Source of the DNA: Scolanthus callimorphus | Lineage: Eukaryota > Cnidaria > Anthozoa > Actiniaria > Edwardsiidae | Length of the DNA stretch: 64,000 nucleotides | Reading direction: 5' to 3' | Assembly: GCA_033964015.1 (NCBI GenBank) | Contig: CM066917.1 | Location: 30,703,951 to 30,767,950, forward strand | Shown: in pieces, positions 1 through 11,499 of the stretch | Position numbering within the stretch: the first letter of the stretch is position 1 | How the letters are laid out: each line of letters starts with the position of its first letter | The notes under the pieces: model-generated | The model's database searches: none | Told to the model about the DNA's origin: nothing | The model's input: only the letters and a program-made list of their open reading frames with translations | Made by a program: the position numbers and the translations under genes

Positions 1-1804
1 ATCTGGTGGTGATACAGGATTGCCATCTTTATCATCATCTATCCTAGTTTTCTTGCTGGGAGGTGGGGAGTCAGTTGGAGACTCTATTCCTACAAAAACA
101 TATCAAATTCAATATTAAGTACAAGGGAAATTAACTGGGGGACTCGCCATAAAAATAGATGGGGGCGTCATTGGGAAAATTTATTTTAACCCTAAGGGAT
201 AGCAAATTGGGTGTGGTCAACAGAGAATTTTACCCCTAAGAGATAGCAAACTGGATGCTGTTGTTATTGTGGACCTTGAAATTACCATCAAGTTAGGTCA
301 CCTTTGGCACGAGACCCCCTAAGGGATAGCAGACTCTTTGAACACCCCTAAGAGATAGCATTTGGGTGAATTTTATACCCTAAGGAATAGGATGAGCACC
401 CTCAGGGGAAGTTATTTGCTTGCACTTACTGAGCCCTTTTCTGACTTTTTCTATGTATGAGAGTTCAAACACTCCCCTCTCAGACCAAATCCCCAACAAC
501 CTCTCAAGGCCTTTAATACAATCTTTGTTGCCAGACCTGAAAACAAAAAAATGATCAGTGTTATAACAAAACAATAGACAGTTGAAGGATGAATGGTTAG
601 ATGCCTGGATAGACAGTACAAATGTATGGACAGATGGATGAATGGATGACAGACAGACGGACAGACAGACAGAAGGTATGGATAAGGACAAGCATTGCCG
701 ATACTAGGTTATTTATGACTCTCATGATCTTATTATTCCACCAAAATGGTAGTCCTGAAACAGTAAACACATGTAACCAGAAAGTTTTCAGACTTTCAAA
801 AACCTGATAAAAATTGCCAACAGTGACAAACAACCCAATGATATAATAACAAGAGTACTTACTGGCTTACATGCTTGAAAGCTGATGGCATGGCTGTTTT
901 AAATTCATTACTGTATTCTGGGCCTTTCTTCTTGATGTTTTGTAGTATATCATTTGCAAGGTACATAAATGTCAGCTTTTTGGTTGGTTTAACTGCAAGA
1001 AAGAGTAATTTTACAGGCTGAAGTCATTATTTCACTCTGCACATTTTCAAACATTGTTTGGGTTTTGGATTTTAGGTTTTCCTGTTCTGCCAGTCAAACC
1101 ATCTAAGCCAATCAGGTCCTTGCCTTGTTTCGCCTAGTGCAGTCGTCTGGCTTTCTGTCGCTACATAAACCAGTCAACTACACTACGGGAAACAAGGAAT
1201 GGACCTGATTGGCTTAGATGGTTTGACTGATGGGACAGAAAAAGCAACATCAAGCCACAGCGCGAAACAGCGCGGTTTTGGCTAAAATTAACAAAGATAT
1301 CTTTACTGATGAAATTAATTTCAATTTCACTATTTCGGCCTTGTAAATAAAAAAATGATGCTTGAAAAATATAGACATCATTTGAAGGCCAAATAAGTTC
1401 TTATTCTGCGAATCTACAGTTAGTACTACTTACATAATTGTTGCAGTGATTTGTGGTACAACTATGCAATGTTATGTGTCAAAAATGCATTGACCAGTTA
1501 AGATTACGAGCAAAGCTTCAATACAGATAACAAACAGGCTTTGGAAATAACTTCACGACAAAATATTACAGAAAAAACGGCCTTACACACAAATAATTGA
1601 GCCCATTTTTGACTTGAAAAACAAAGAGAACTCGGAGCTCCAATTCCACTAACCTTTATGTAACTCCTTGTTCCAAACTTGCACAACAGTTTTGGCATGT
1701 TTTCTATGATGAATCAGCCAGAGAGAAAGTGTCTGAACACTCTGTTGTGTGTTAGAAAGGTCGGTGAGTTTCTTTTCTAAAGTAGCGGCCGAAAAAGATG
1801 TCAT
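1..1804 (-). CDS. RPRD1: RPRD1-type CTD-interacting-domain protein, 5' part (exons 1-4; 3' end outside window)
   Basis: Exons on the minus strand: 1804-1654, 992-863, 536-430 and 89-1 (cut by the window edge). All junctions are GT-AG and the phases agree. Exon 1 begins MTSFSAATLEKKLTDLSN and continues QQSVQTLSLWLIHHRKHAK, which closely matches the start of vertebrate RPRD1A/B. Exon 2 has KLTFMYLANDILQN, the hallmark helix of the CID fold, and exon 3 has CIKGLERLLGIWSERGVF. Exon 4 opens the acidic/serine-proline linker (SPTDSPPPSKKTR). Known family role: nuclear proteins that bind the phosphorylated C-terminal repeat of RNA polymerase II and recruit phosphatases around termination. The coiled-coil C terminus is not in the window. 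The exon 2 donor was placed at 862/861 (GTAAGT) because an earlier GTAAGC breaks the phase. RPRD1 fits better than RPRD2 because of the exon 1 sequence. Confidence 0.88.
180..400. repeat. Short interspersed motif array CCCTAAGRGATAGCA in RPRD1 intron 3
   Basis: Five imperfect copies of ACCCCTAAGRGATAGCA lie near 190, 234, 318, 346 and 380, at irregular spacing, inside the intron between RPRD1 exons 3 and 4. The same motif returns near 35330-35570. This looks like an internal repeat of a dispersed non-autonomous element. No coding potential is supported. Confidence 0.6.
1091..1229. mobile_element. Small MITE-like inverted repeat in RPRD1 intron 1
   Basis: The left arm 1091-1131 starts CAGTCAAACCATCTAAGCC. 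The right arm 1189-1229 is its near-perfect reverse complement, ending GGCTTAGATGGTTTGACTG. About 57 bp separate the arms. Size and structure fit a foldback MITE. No target-site duplication could be assigned with confidence. Confidence 0.7.
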
Positions 1805-3120
1805 GTTTTGAAGTCGTTTTCAAATGTTTAGAAAGAAATACAACATGGCGCAGCCTCGTTTGGGTGTGATTTGATACCGAGTACCGCTGTACAAAGACGC
1901 TGATTGCGGTCGCAGACACAGGGAGCTCGCGACGAGCGGAGAAGGTGTTGGAGATCGAGTAGGCGCGCAAGGTCGCATGTGGGAAGTGGAGCGCTCGTAT
2001 TTTTCCTTTGTCTTGCCTGTTACCTGTATCTATACGCCGCGTGCCTCGTGGCACATGGGGCCCCACAGATCGCCTCCATCTCTCTCTATATCTATCCGCT
2101 GCCACCACTTGCAGACCTGCACCTCATTCCATGAACTCCAGCCGCCTTCTCCCTTTCCTTCTCACTGTCCTTCTCCGTGTTGTTTTGGGTCTCCCCCATC
2201 GTCTTTTGCCCTCAAGGGCCCACGACATTGCTACATTGCCCCCGGCCCCTTAAGGCGCTTATAAGACCTTATTAGGCGCCATCCTAGACATTAGCGTAAG
2301 CTAAAGTAGGAAAAATTATTTAAGCATTTAAGCATTGCAGTCGTTTTCCTTATCTTGTCTCAGCATATCATTTTCCCAATCATTTTCCATCGTCTGAGTT
2401 TAAACTTCCTTTGTCTTGCAGCACAGGTAAATTTAGTTTAAGCACAGTAGAGTGGTTTATACAGGTAACATTTTGAAAATTTTGACCGCTTGCCACAACA
2501 CCAAATAAACTTCCCACATCATCTTTTATTTTTTTGCGTGGGACCAATAGGCCTTATAACGGTTTCCGCCACCAGTTTGTCGAGTCGGCAAGAATATACA
2601 AAACCCACAAAAGCTCTGCAAATGCGAAGTTAAGTCATTGCGAAAATATTGCACATATCAACAAAATACTTAGCGTGATACCTCTGCAGACTAATTGAAA
2701 ATGGGCATTGCAAAAGGAGCGCAAAATCAAGGGGTTTCCACTCAGTTTTCGGGCGCGTAGCCAGGAATCTTTGTATGCTATTGTAATTATTCTATAGAAA
2801 ATTTTGGCTCCAAGATACGAGTACTGCCGTACCGTGTAGCTATGTGCCTGGATTTCAGTGGCTTGCTACGGCCCTTCCCTGGGCACCACCAGCTTCACTC
2901 GTATGACCGCGCGCGAGGTTGGCAAAACGAGGCAAAACGACGTGTCATGCTCCCTCAAACGACTGAGTGAATTTCGAACTACATTCTTCCAGTAAATGGG
3001 TGCTGTTATTTTTATTTATTTATTTTTATAGCCCTGCATAGTACAAACAATTGATGGCATCTGAAGAAGCGAACAAACCGTCAGATGATTGAAGAAAAAA
3101 ATATGTAATTCAGAAGTAAT
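1805..3120. other. Intergenic region upstream of RPRD1; no gene seen
   Basis: This lies between the RPRD1 start codon at 1804 and the 3' end of CIAPIN1 at 3760, so it should contain the RPRD1 promoter. Short overlapping frames at 1904-2264 are low-complexity (Leu/Pro/Ser-rich) and show no splice sites or homology I recognise. No TATA box is obvious near 1804, as expected for a housekeeping gene. Confidence 0.5.
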
Positions 3121-3585
3121 TTATTTCAAAGACAGCGCTAAGCCCTGAATGGGCTGTTCCAATTTATATCGGTTACCCCCTATCGAGGAACCTGGAATTT
3201 CCACAGGGGTCGTTGTGCTTGACCCTGGAATTTCCACAGAGGCTGTTGTTTTCGATCCTGGAATTTCCACGGGGCCATTCAATTTACCCCTGAATTTCCA
3301 CAGGGTATCCACTTTCCACGAGTTCACAAGAGAATGAGGAATTTCCGCGTGAGCGTGGAATTTCCGGGTTAAGTAATTTTTGAAAATTGGGGAGGTGCGG
3401 CTATTTTTTAGAACAGCCCAATGGTGCAAACAATCGCATCTTAATAAAGGTCTACTATACTTAATAAAAATAACAATAAAGCTGACAAAAATTGTGAGCA
3501 TGTACAGCCATTGATGGCATCTCATCAGTGCTGACTCTAGTGAAGAGAGCTGCGCTGTTGCTATAAAATCACAGTGTAGGAACAT
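3121..3585 (-). repeat. Degenerate GGAATTTCCAC repeat cluster giving a VEIPGS-repeat frame
   Basis: Between about 3185 and 3370 the motif GGAATTTCCAC recurs five or six times at roughly 30-50 bp spacing. On the minus strand this leaves a 154-codon frame with three VEIPGS units. The frame starts outside the repeat in unrelated sequence and has no recognisable domain. I treat it as a repeat-derived open frame rather than a gene. It lies just downstream of the CIAPIN1 stop. Confidence 0.45.
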
Positions 3586-3759
3586 GTCTGGATGGCTGAA
3601 TATAGATGATGACTAGTTCCAAGGTATGTGTCCTATAAGCTCATGTTAGGTCAGCAGAATTGGCATGGGTGATTCACAATGCATAGGTGCCTTGAACGAG
3701 TAGCTAAAGGCATAACATCTGCTCAATTATTCTTGGGAGTGGTGTTCTAGGTACAATAT

Positions 3760-6700
3760 TTACAAGTCTCCTTTCAACTGTCTTTCTGTGAGAGCGATCT
3801 TCTCCCCTGGTTTGAATGCTGGCATGCCAAGGTAGGGACAACTGGAGCAACGGAATGCATCACCAAGGTAACACTACAGCATAAAGATAGAAAAGCTACA
3901 CGTTATTGTCATATGATCTAGAAATGTACAACAAACTCAATTGATTGTTCTCTCTTTTTGCTTGCATATAGTGTGGGCTGTGCCATTGCATACAGTACGA
4001 TTTTCTCTCCTTGCACATGAAAGCGATTACCAAACTCTGACTTACACTTCCACAAGCTGATTTGACATCCTTTGTCTTGACAGGCTCGTCATCATCTAAG
4101 TCTGCCAAGCCACATGTGCTGAATGAGATGAAGAAGAATTAAACTCCTGTAATATTTGCTGGCATTGCCATTCTGGGCTACATACCAGTTTTTACATGCT
4201 TTCTTCTTGCCACCTTTGCCTGGCCCACAAGCAGCTGTAATAAAGAACAAAATATAAATTAATACCTCTAATATAAATATTAGAATTTTTTAATTTCTGA
4301 AGATGCATGGGAGAGATAAACTATTCTAAATGGTTCATGTCTAAAGAATGTTTCTCTTAAAATGGCCACATTATTTGTGAGATATCCAGGAAAAAATAAG
4401 AAGGCCAATATCATTGAATATACTGAATCACCTTTGAGTGTAGTTGGATCTGGTTTCTTTAGATCATCTTCATCTAGGAGAGTGTCTGTGTCCAGGAGAT
4501 CCTAGCAAGGCACAAGGAAAAATAGTAAAGAGTGACACCCACACCCACCATATTATAGGGAAATGAAATTCTGGGAGGTCAGGACCAGAAGCAAAGAACT
4601 TGGAATTTTGTGAGTGTGTTGCTAATGTTGCTAATAAATTAGTAAATCAAAGTTGATTAGCTGTGTTGATGTATTTATAATGAACAGGAGTCCATTTTAA
4701 TTCTTTAAAAAGCAAAATAGTATTTGCAGCAATTCACATCTCTTAGGACAGATCTAACACACAACAAAAACTATTTAGATTTAGCCACTAGCTAAAAGCG
4801 GAGCTCTGGGCCATTGCATTGTACATTATTTTTTTCACATGCATTCAGTATTTTCCCGCCAAAATGAGAGAGGGTTTTGGGGTTGCCTGTGGAATATTGG
4901 GCAGGCAAACAAGCATGGACATACTTTGAGCTATTGGATTTTTCCTGTGATGCATATGGTGCTCCACTCTGCTGCCTTTGGCTGCTAAGGAGCTCTGCTA
5001 TTAACTCCGCTAAAACCTCACATCAAAATTTGTATGGACATTAAAAGTAATTAGGTAATTATGCATAAATGAAACAGACTCTATCAACTCACAACATCTT
5101 CATCATCAATATCTTGAGCAGACAAGCTCCAGATCTGTGCCGCATTTGTATCTGCCTTGGGCTGGACTGAAACAAGATGCAAACATAGATGAGACAATAC
5201 TTCAAGAGGTTTGAAAGCAATTACAGCTTCAGATAGGGTTCAATAAAGACAAGTTTCAAGTACACAATAAAGACAAGTTCCAAGTTGTTACCAGGTTTGG
5301 GTGCAAAGGACAGGGATAAAGAGGTGCTTGCTCCAACTTCAAAATCTGGCTTATGAGCAGTTATCTAGTGTAAAACAAATCAAATTGCAATATAGGTTAT
5401 ACAAAGAACAGACAGACTTTAAAGGCTTATCACTGCAAAGGTAAGAAATCTACATACATCATGTCCTGATTCCTGGAAATGAACATTGCCCAGCAACCAA
5501 AACATCAAAATACATTAGAATGTCAAGACTGGCATAATACACAAACCTCAGCAATTGATGTTTTGCTCTCAGTGTTGATGGTTTTATTCTGGCAAAAAAA
5601 AAATTAGAACAAGAAACACAACAAGACAAAACAAAGATATTGCATTAATACAAGTTAGACCACTGTGAAGCTAAAAAAAGGGCAGCAAAGCTATTACCTG
5701 TGCAATCTCTACAAATCCTGACAGCTTTAAGGTTGATATCAGTTTCTCTGGAGGCCTCAAAGTATCTGAGGTTCCTAGTTGAATAGAAAAAAAAATGTCT
5801 CATAGTTCTGTAAAACAAAACTAAAGGCACTTTTGGCAGTGCTCTTTTCAGGGACCAAAACCCATTGCAAAATTCTGTGGATTATAGAAGTGATTCCAGA
5901 AATTATGACCCTCTACCCCTCTTGAATTTCCAGTGAAAAATACTGTGATTGTATGGGAAATAAAAAGCATTTGACCCTCCAACCCCTCTGGAATGGATTT
6001 TCTCTGGCATCACACAGACTCACATCTGGTATAGATGAGTGGCATAGTGAGGGGACAGTTCCCCATTTTTTTTAAATGTTATATCAAACAAATGAAAAAT
6101 GTAAAGAAAAAAAAGAAAAAAATGGCATTTGCATCTCAAAAATGATGCCTGCCCCCTAAATTGCTTTGGGAGCTTGCCATCCCACTGCTGACACTATACT
6201 GCTGAAAATCATGGGTAAGGCACACCCACAAGCTTACTTTGCCTACAAAATTTTCTGAGGTAGTGTTACCTTCATTTATTGCACACACTGCCATGTTTAG
6301 TATCCTGTAAAATAACCTTTTACTGTCCCAACACCTACCAACTGGTTCTCTTAATACAAGCTTTCCCTTTGGTTTGAGAACTTTAGCGAGCTCAGCCAGC
6401 AGCTCCATGCTGTGGACAAGAGATGGATTCTTGAAAATACCAGATAAAACCACGTCAAATGTTGAGGCTGAGTACGATGCTACAGAAAAAGGAACAGAAA
6501 AGAAAGGTCAAGCTGTGTTACAGGGCCAGATATTATATAACTATTTTATGGAGTCTCTATCACCACCAGTCAGCAGTACTGACTTAGCTTGTATGTATGT
6601 GCCGATAAGTGATCTTTCTCTGGTCTATGGCCCTCATCTTGTTAGACACATTTTTCAAGTTACTTCTTCTGGCTGCAATGGCATATCTGGAGTTGGTGCA

Positions 6701-7906
6701 GAAGTGCACCAACTTTGCATTATTTTTCCTAACTATGGGTACCATCATGCCCTTAGGTTGGTGTTGTTCGATTGCTTTGGTGATCAAAGGCTTGACATGT
6801 GTCATAAAACTTTTGCCAAGCTTTCTCACCAGCACCATCTTTTTCCCAGGGACGTCAACTCTCCCGGTCTTTGCCAGGAGTCTCAAGATTTTCGCTTCAT
6901 CCCCGGGAAAAATTTATGACGACTGCAATACATTTACTGTATTTCTAGTTGGAGAATTACAGGAAATTTTGCCACTTCAGGGTGGTCTCTACCCTGGTCC
7001 CAGGGTGAAGTTTCCGTGTTTTGAACCAAGTTTGAAGTCGTATTTATGTTATTTCCCTGTAGTTTGTTTTGCCTCAGTGTTTCTTGCTGAAACATCACCC
7101 TGGGGACACTCACTAAGATTCTCAGTTCTATCAGTCAAAAACGTCAGTCCCAAAGGCAGAGCTTCGGGGCCTCCTATCATTGGATGGTGAATTTAGCGCC
7201 TTCTCATTGGCAGCAGGATTAGTTCCGGAACGAAATCGAGACGATTGGCATGATTGCATTCCGGAACTAATCCTGTTGCCAACGAGAAGGCGCTAAATTC
7301 ACCATCCAATGATAGGAGACCTGAAGCTCCGCCTTTGGGACTGACGTTTTTGACTGATAGAACTGAGAATCCTAGTGAGTGTCCTCAGGGTTATGTTTCA
7401 GCAAGAAACACTACAACTTCAAACTTGGTTCGAAAACACAGAAACTTCACCCTGGGACCAGGGTAGGTGGTCTTGACGTCTCTGTGCTCGGTTGTACCTG
7501 GATCCGGTTCGTGAACAAAGCGACATTCGATCGAGGCTCTGGGTACATTGTCCGTGTACTGTTGTTTAAATGTACTACGTTCAAATGTAAGGTTCAAATG
7601 TACTATCTTCAAAATGTGAAGGAGGGGAGTTTAACGGAAGAAGAAGAAGAAAAATCCTATTCAATAATATCCTTAGACCGAAACAGTCCAAATCTTTATC
7701 TCCTCAAGAACTATCAAAAAGAAACCAAGGGCTTCTGGCACACAAACTTACCCATGTGTAACCGGTCTACATGTTCCAAAGAAACTTTGCCCCCATCTCC
7801 GACTCGCGATTTCAAACCTTCCAACTACCGATTCGATGTCTTCTGGCGGATTACCACCCGACCAAACAACCAGTACACAGTTAGAAGTCTCTAAAAACTC
7901 GGCCAT
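3760..7906 (-). CDS. CIAPIN1: Anamorsin (cytosolic Fe-S cluster assembly factor), 11 exons
   Basis: Exons (minus): 7906-7752, 6479-6339, 5774-5698, 5588-5547, 5472-5458, 5364-5292, 5166-5093, 4501-4432, 4234-4186, 4118-4046 and 3873-3760. The summed length is 883 nt, one base over 293 codons plus stop; human anamorsin has 312 residues. The N-terminal SAM-methyltransferase-like half shows TFDVVLSG and [19 protein letters not shown]. The linker has EDDLKKPDP. The C terminus has the [2Fe-2S] cluster cysteines (ACGPG, then ACKNCTCGL) and the twin CX2C [4Fe-4S] motif [20 protein letters not shown]. Known role: accepts electrons from the NDOR1 diflavin reductase early in cytosolic Fe-S assembly. 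The start codon frame ([15 protein letters not shown]) and the end of exon 1 ([14 protein letters not shown]) are one base out of register near 7815-7835. All later phases agree, so this is a one-base indel or a sequence error. Exon 5 is only 15 nt. Confidence 0.92.
6584..6960. repeat. Dispersed repeat copy in CIAPIN1 intron 1
   Basis: The stretch around 6850-6960 (GACGTCAACTC, CCGGGAAAAATTTATGACG, then AATACATTTACTGTATTTC) matches the repeats at 52013-52110 and 59430-59600, so it is a dispersed element. A 100-codon minus frame at 6886-6584 overlaps it and is not part of the anamorsin coding sequence. I do not recognise that frame. Confidence 0.5.
6985..7470. mobile_element. Long foldback element in CIAPIN1 intron 1
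   Basis: Two arms of about 230 bp face each other across a centre near 7230. The outer ends read ACCCTGGTCCCAGGGTGAAG on the left and CTTCACCCTGGGACCAGGGT on the right. Inner parts such as TAGCGCCTTCTCATTGGCA and its reverse complement also pair, with only scattered mismatches. No coding capacity is seen. It fits a foldback MITE. Confidence 0.8.
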
Positions 7907-8303
7907 CAAGACAAAATCGCGAAAAAAATTGATTGGGAAAATATCGTGACGGGTTTACGAATCGAAGGGGAACGATAGCATAGTCTAGTCTTACGCGGCC
8001 AATGCTACACAGGGAACCCGAAAAACATCACAGGGTACCCGAAATCCGAAAGGCATCAATTCAACAAGCTTGAGTGAACGGAACATTCGTGGTCTGGAAT
8101 TGAGAAATGTCACGTGCACTATTCCCATTGTTTCTTTCACCTGATATCTTTAATTTAGTATGGCACATCTCCCCGAAGCTAGGACATTTGGACACTTTTT
8201 AATAAAGATGATCGATTGACGGGAAAAGTCAGTATTATGACTCTGTTGTAGCAGGGAATTGAGAGTACTGGTGTGAATCTGTGAAGGGTTTGAGTTTGGC
8301 TAA
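7907..8303. other. CIAPIN1 5' flank
   Basis: This covers about 400 bp upstream of the anamorsin start codon, up to the neighbouring MITE. It should hold the CIAPIN1 promoter. No TATA box is evident. Nothing else is recognised. Confidence 0.4.
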
Positions 8304-8791
8304 GGGACTGTTCGTTAATTACGTCGCAGGGGGGCTGGTGGTTTTTTCTGCTTGTAGGTTTTATGAAAACTTACCCCGTACAAAAAAAGTAGTTTCAATT
8401 TCTACCCCCTTCGAAAAACGGCTATTTGAAATTTTACCCCCCTCCCCCTGCGCGCTAATCCAAAGCTAGTATCAGTCTCCTATTTTCCAAATGCAAATGG
8501 CGTCTAAAGTAAGTACGATTGTTGACGAGGATGTACCGGTAGAACAAGCTCTAAAATGGCAAGAAAAGAGAAGAGAAGTTCAGCAGAAATCATCCGGTTC
8601 TGCGTTTCACGCAATCGCACTCAATCTCAATCCTAGCCTGTTGAAAAATTTGCATGACACTGAAATGCACCCCCAAAAGCTTCGCGTGTTCTAAAAATTT
8701 ACCCCCAAATTTTCGACGTTCTGCAAAATTTACCCCCCCCCCCCCCTATAAAACCACCAGCCCCCCTGCGACGTAATTAACGAACAGTCCC
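8304..8791. mobile_element. MITE with ~40-bp terminal inverted repeats and TAA target duplication
   Basis: The left terminus GGGACTGTTCGTTAATTACG and the right terminus CGTAATTAACGAACAGTCCC are perfect inverses. The match continues inward through GTCGCAGGGGGGCTGGTGGTTTT, giving about 40 bp. A TAA trinucleotide flanks both ends (8301-8303 and 8792-8794). A 3-bp TWA duplication with long terminal inverted repeats is typical of PIF/Harbinger elements. The 488-bp interior contains a short open frame (8491-8694) but no transposase. Confidence 0.85.
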
Positions 8792-9000
8792 TAAGGCAGG
8801 AAGGTCAGTTGTAGTGCCCCCAAGGGGGCAAGTTTTCCTTAGCACTGTTAGTGCCACTTTACAAAACAAATGACTCGATGACTTCTCGGTCCATCAACAT
8901 CGCCACCATATCACAACTTATCACAGATATGACTTATCTTGAAGAGTAATAAATAGTGCGCCTGCCCCTTGCTACGGAGGTTATCATTGACCACCCAGCA

Positions 9001-9482
9001 TGAAACTCGTGGGAATACTAGAGTTGTTGTTTACTTCACTTATTGCGTCAGTCACAGCTGTTGTCCTGGCATCGCCTCCAACAGCAGACAGCAAGGCCAA
9101 TGATTGGCTAAGGAATTCAATAAATTTTTCCTTTAGCCTGTGCTTATTCCTTCCAGAATATAGTCAGATTACGTTAATAAAAATTAATATTTTATGCGAG
9201 CCTTTGGATCAAGCAACAGCTCACCTAAGCGCTGAACGCGCTCTTGTCGAGACGCACGACCGGGAAAGGGAGCGCCGTGTCCGAGTAGGCGTTTATACAG
9301 GCGTTTTATACAGGGCGGTGCTTGCGATACTTTGCGATGGCTTGCACGCAAGCAACAAACCAAACAAACAAGCCTGCTTTAATTCAGCATCAGGAGTATC
9401 AAAGGTATCCATCGAGGACTCAGCGAACATTTTTGGTCGCGCGACTAAAAATGCGCGGAAGATTTTTCTGCGCAATCTATAA
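9001..9482 (+). CDS. Open frame with signal-peptide-like start; uncertain
   Basis: This 160-codon frame starts MKLVGILELLFTSL, followed by more hydrophobic residues to VLASPPTADSK, which resembles a secretory signal. The remainder has no domain, repeat or cysteine pattern I recognise, and the composition degenerates after residue 35. A TATA-like AATAAATAG lies about 50 bp upstream. It could be a signal-peptide exon read past its donor, or a chance frame. I cannot decide. Confidence 0.2.
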
Positions 9483-9499
9483 GCAAGCAATGACGTCAC

Positions 9500-11328
9500 C
9501 TCAGTAACGTTGGACTAGTGAAATGCGTCCCTGCGCATGCGTTTGAAATAAACTGCACGGCCCAGTTGAGAATCTTAGTTGAGAAAGAATACCGTTAGAC
9601 CTTTATAATTAAAGTTAGTGGAATACGAGAAAATAAAGGAAATTACTGAAACTATTAGATTAGTATAGTAATGGAACCCTTTTATAAAGATTGTATAAGT
9701 CCTGATGTTTTAAGCGTGATCTAAATAAAGTTCCAAGTTATTATGCCCAAAACTCTGGAGTGATTAAATACATTTAGATAAAATAATATTCCCAGTTCTC
9801 ACGATAGTCAGTTCATACGAAATATTTTTGCGCGTGCTTCTAAGGGCATTCGCGGCCAAGTTTTTTCGATCGTCGTTTATTCTCCTGGGGGACCGACTCG
9901 TGTGCCGACTCGACATTGATAAAAAATCGTTAACATGTGCGTGTCAACAAATGTTGAACGATACGTGGAACTGGTTTTGTTATAGTTTGGCTCCAGCAAA
10001 AGGAATCGATATATAATTTGGTTTTATTTATCATTAACCATTCACAGGTTTCATTGGTATAATGGAATTAGGCACGGAAGGCCTATTCTTCGCTAGATAA
10101 AAAAAGTAAAGAGGATGATGCAAGATAGGCGCTAGACATCTGGCGAAAGAGTTCAACTCTGCCCTTGGCCCTCAAAGGCGTTTATTAATTGTTGGAATCT
10201 AATGAGAACTCTACTTACTGAAGCTATGTGACTTCTGGTACTTAAAAGAGCTCTCAAATTTTTCATTCGGCGGGATAAATTACCCGTTAGGTCGCAGAGG
10301 TCGTTGGTTCAATAGTGCGTCCATTTTCTATCCGTCCTTTTGGAGGGGTCGCGCTATTTTATGACATCTGTTCTCACTCAAGTCAGAACAGAACAGAAAA
10401 CGTATTCTCTTTACACAATTTTTACGTCTTTATGTGTTTTGAACCTTATAGCAGCTCCTAGCTAAGAATTTACCCATGAATACGATCTGCGAAGCAAAAA
10501 ACGCAGGATATAGTTGCAAAGCGACAACGAGACAACTAACGTGAGATTTGACCTCCAATCGCGCGAGTTAAAGTTGAAGTGACGATAGTTTATAATCAAT
10601 GCGCATCCTTATAATATGCACAATGAAAAAATGAGATGATGGGCTTCTCGGCGCGCTATATACAATGCTGTTTACACAGGCACACGACGAGCGAATCTGT
10701 TGCCCGCAAAGCGCCCACTCGGAAATCCGCTCGCGATAGCGAGTGCGCGGATTTTAGTCGAGCTCGCTCCAGTCTCTAAGCTTTTGACCGCATGCCACAG
10801 GAACTCCGAATCAGAGGAACTCCGAATCGTTACGTGTTCTTTTCCGAATTTTATATACTTGTGGTATTGAGAGTCTTGCTGGTTGATCCCTGCTTTTGCT
10901 GGGAAATTTTCTTCTGTATATAAAAAGTAACAGGTCAATGTTTGCCAGCAATTCAAAATATATGTACATGACGTTTTCTCGCTGTGTCGCGCGAACATTT
11001 CCTTGTCCTTATGGGGGACAGAGTTACCTGTCGTACTGAATGACTTATCACGAACTAAGAGATAAAGGTCTCGTGCAGCGATCTTTGCTGACAGGATATA
11101 CCTCCAGGCAATCTCGGGATCTCGAAGAACAACTTTATCGACCTGATTAATAACCAAACTATGCGCTGAAATATTTTCTTGTTCCTCAAAGTTCATCCTA
11201 GCAAATTTGGTAGCGGTTATTAATACGACTTTAAAGAGAATATGCTAGAAGGTTCAAGAGCTTTTGAATTGAAACAGAAGTCAGCTACTCACGAATTAGA
11301 CTGATTTGCAAATTGTATCGACGCTTCG
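9500..11328. other. Intergenic region, no gene supported
   Basis: This is AT-rich sequence. The 174-codon minus frame at 11196-10672 has no recognised homology, signal sequence or splice context. I see no RNA gene or clear transposon end here. Confidence 0.4.
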
Positions 11329-11355
11329 TTGAGGGTTTTAGCTCAGTTATCAGCC

Positions 11356-11499
11356 ATGACAAAGGCAGTCTGTGCGTTGGCTATTTTCTTTCTCTTACTG
11401 GTTATTTCTGAAGAGATCCAAGCGTTTCACATTGGAATGGGAAAAATGAAAAAAAGAAGGGAAGTGAGAAGCAGAAGAAGAAGACATTTTCGTCTGGAG
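11356..11499 (+). CDS. Secreted basic peptide precursor, exon 1 (FHxGMGK family, copy A)
   Basis: The exon reads ATG at 11356 to a GTAAGA donor at 11500, phase 0. It encodes MTKAVCALAIFFLLLVISEE then IQAFHIGMGKMKKRREV and a run RSRRRRHFRLE. The first 23 residues look like a signal peptide cleaved after IQA, leaving a mature N terminus FHIGMGK. The gene at 37736 has the same layout: signal peptide, cleavage before FHRGMGK, a basic cluster, and a phase-0 donor. The two are therefore probably paralogues. The second exon is not certain. One candidate with a good acceptor is at 14896-14958. I chose the ATG at 11356 because no good upstream start exists. Function unknown; a cationic host-defence or signalling peptide is possible inference. 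Confidence 0.6.

Noticed and set aside
1752..2108. Minus frame of 118 codons overlapping RPRD1 exon 1
   Set aside because: It is in a different frame from the clearly homologous exon 1 (MTSFSAATLEKKL) and has no recognisable domain.
6374..7190. Plus-strand frames of 181 and 193 codons
   Set aside because: They lie antisense to CIAPIN1 exon 2 and run through dispersed repeats. No homology is seen.
8491..8694. 67-codon frame inside the MITE
   Set aside because: It is confined to a non-autonomous element with no transposase motifs.
10280..10330. GGTTCAATAG resembling a tRNA B box
   Set aside because: No matching A box, acceptor stem or anticodon arm could be folded around it.
10672..11196. 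Minus frame of 174 codons
   Set aside because: No signal sequence, domain, splice context or cysteine pattern. The length is plausible by chance in this region.
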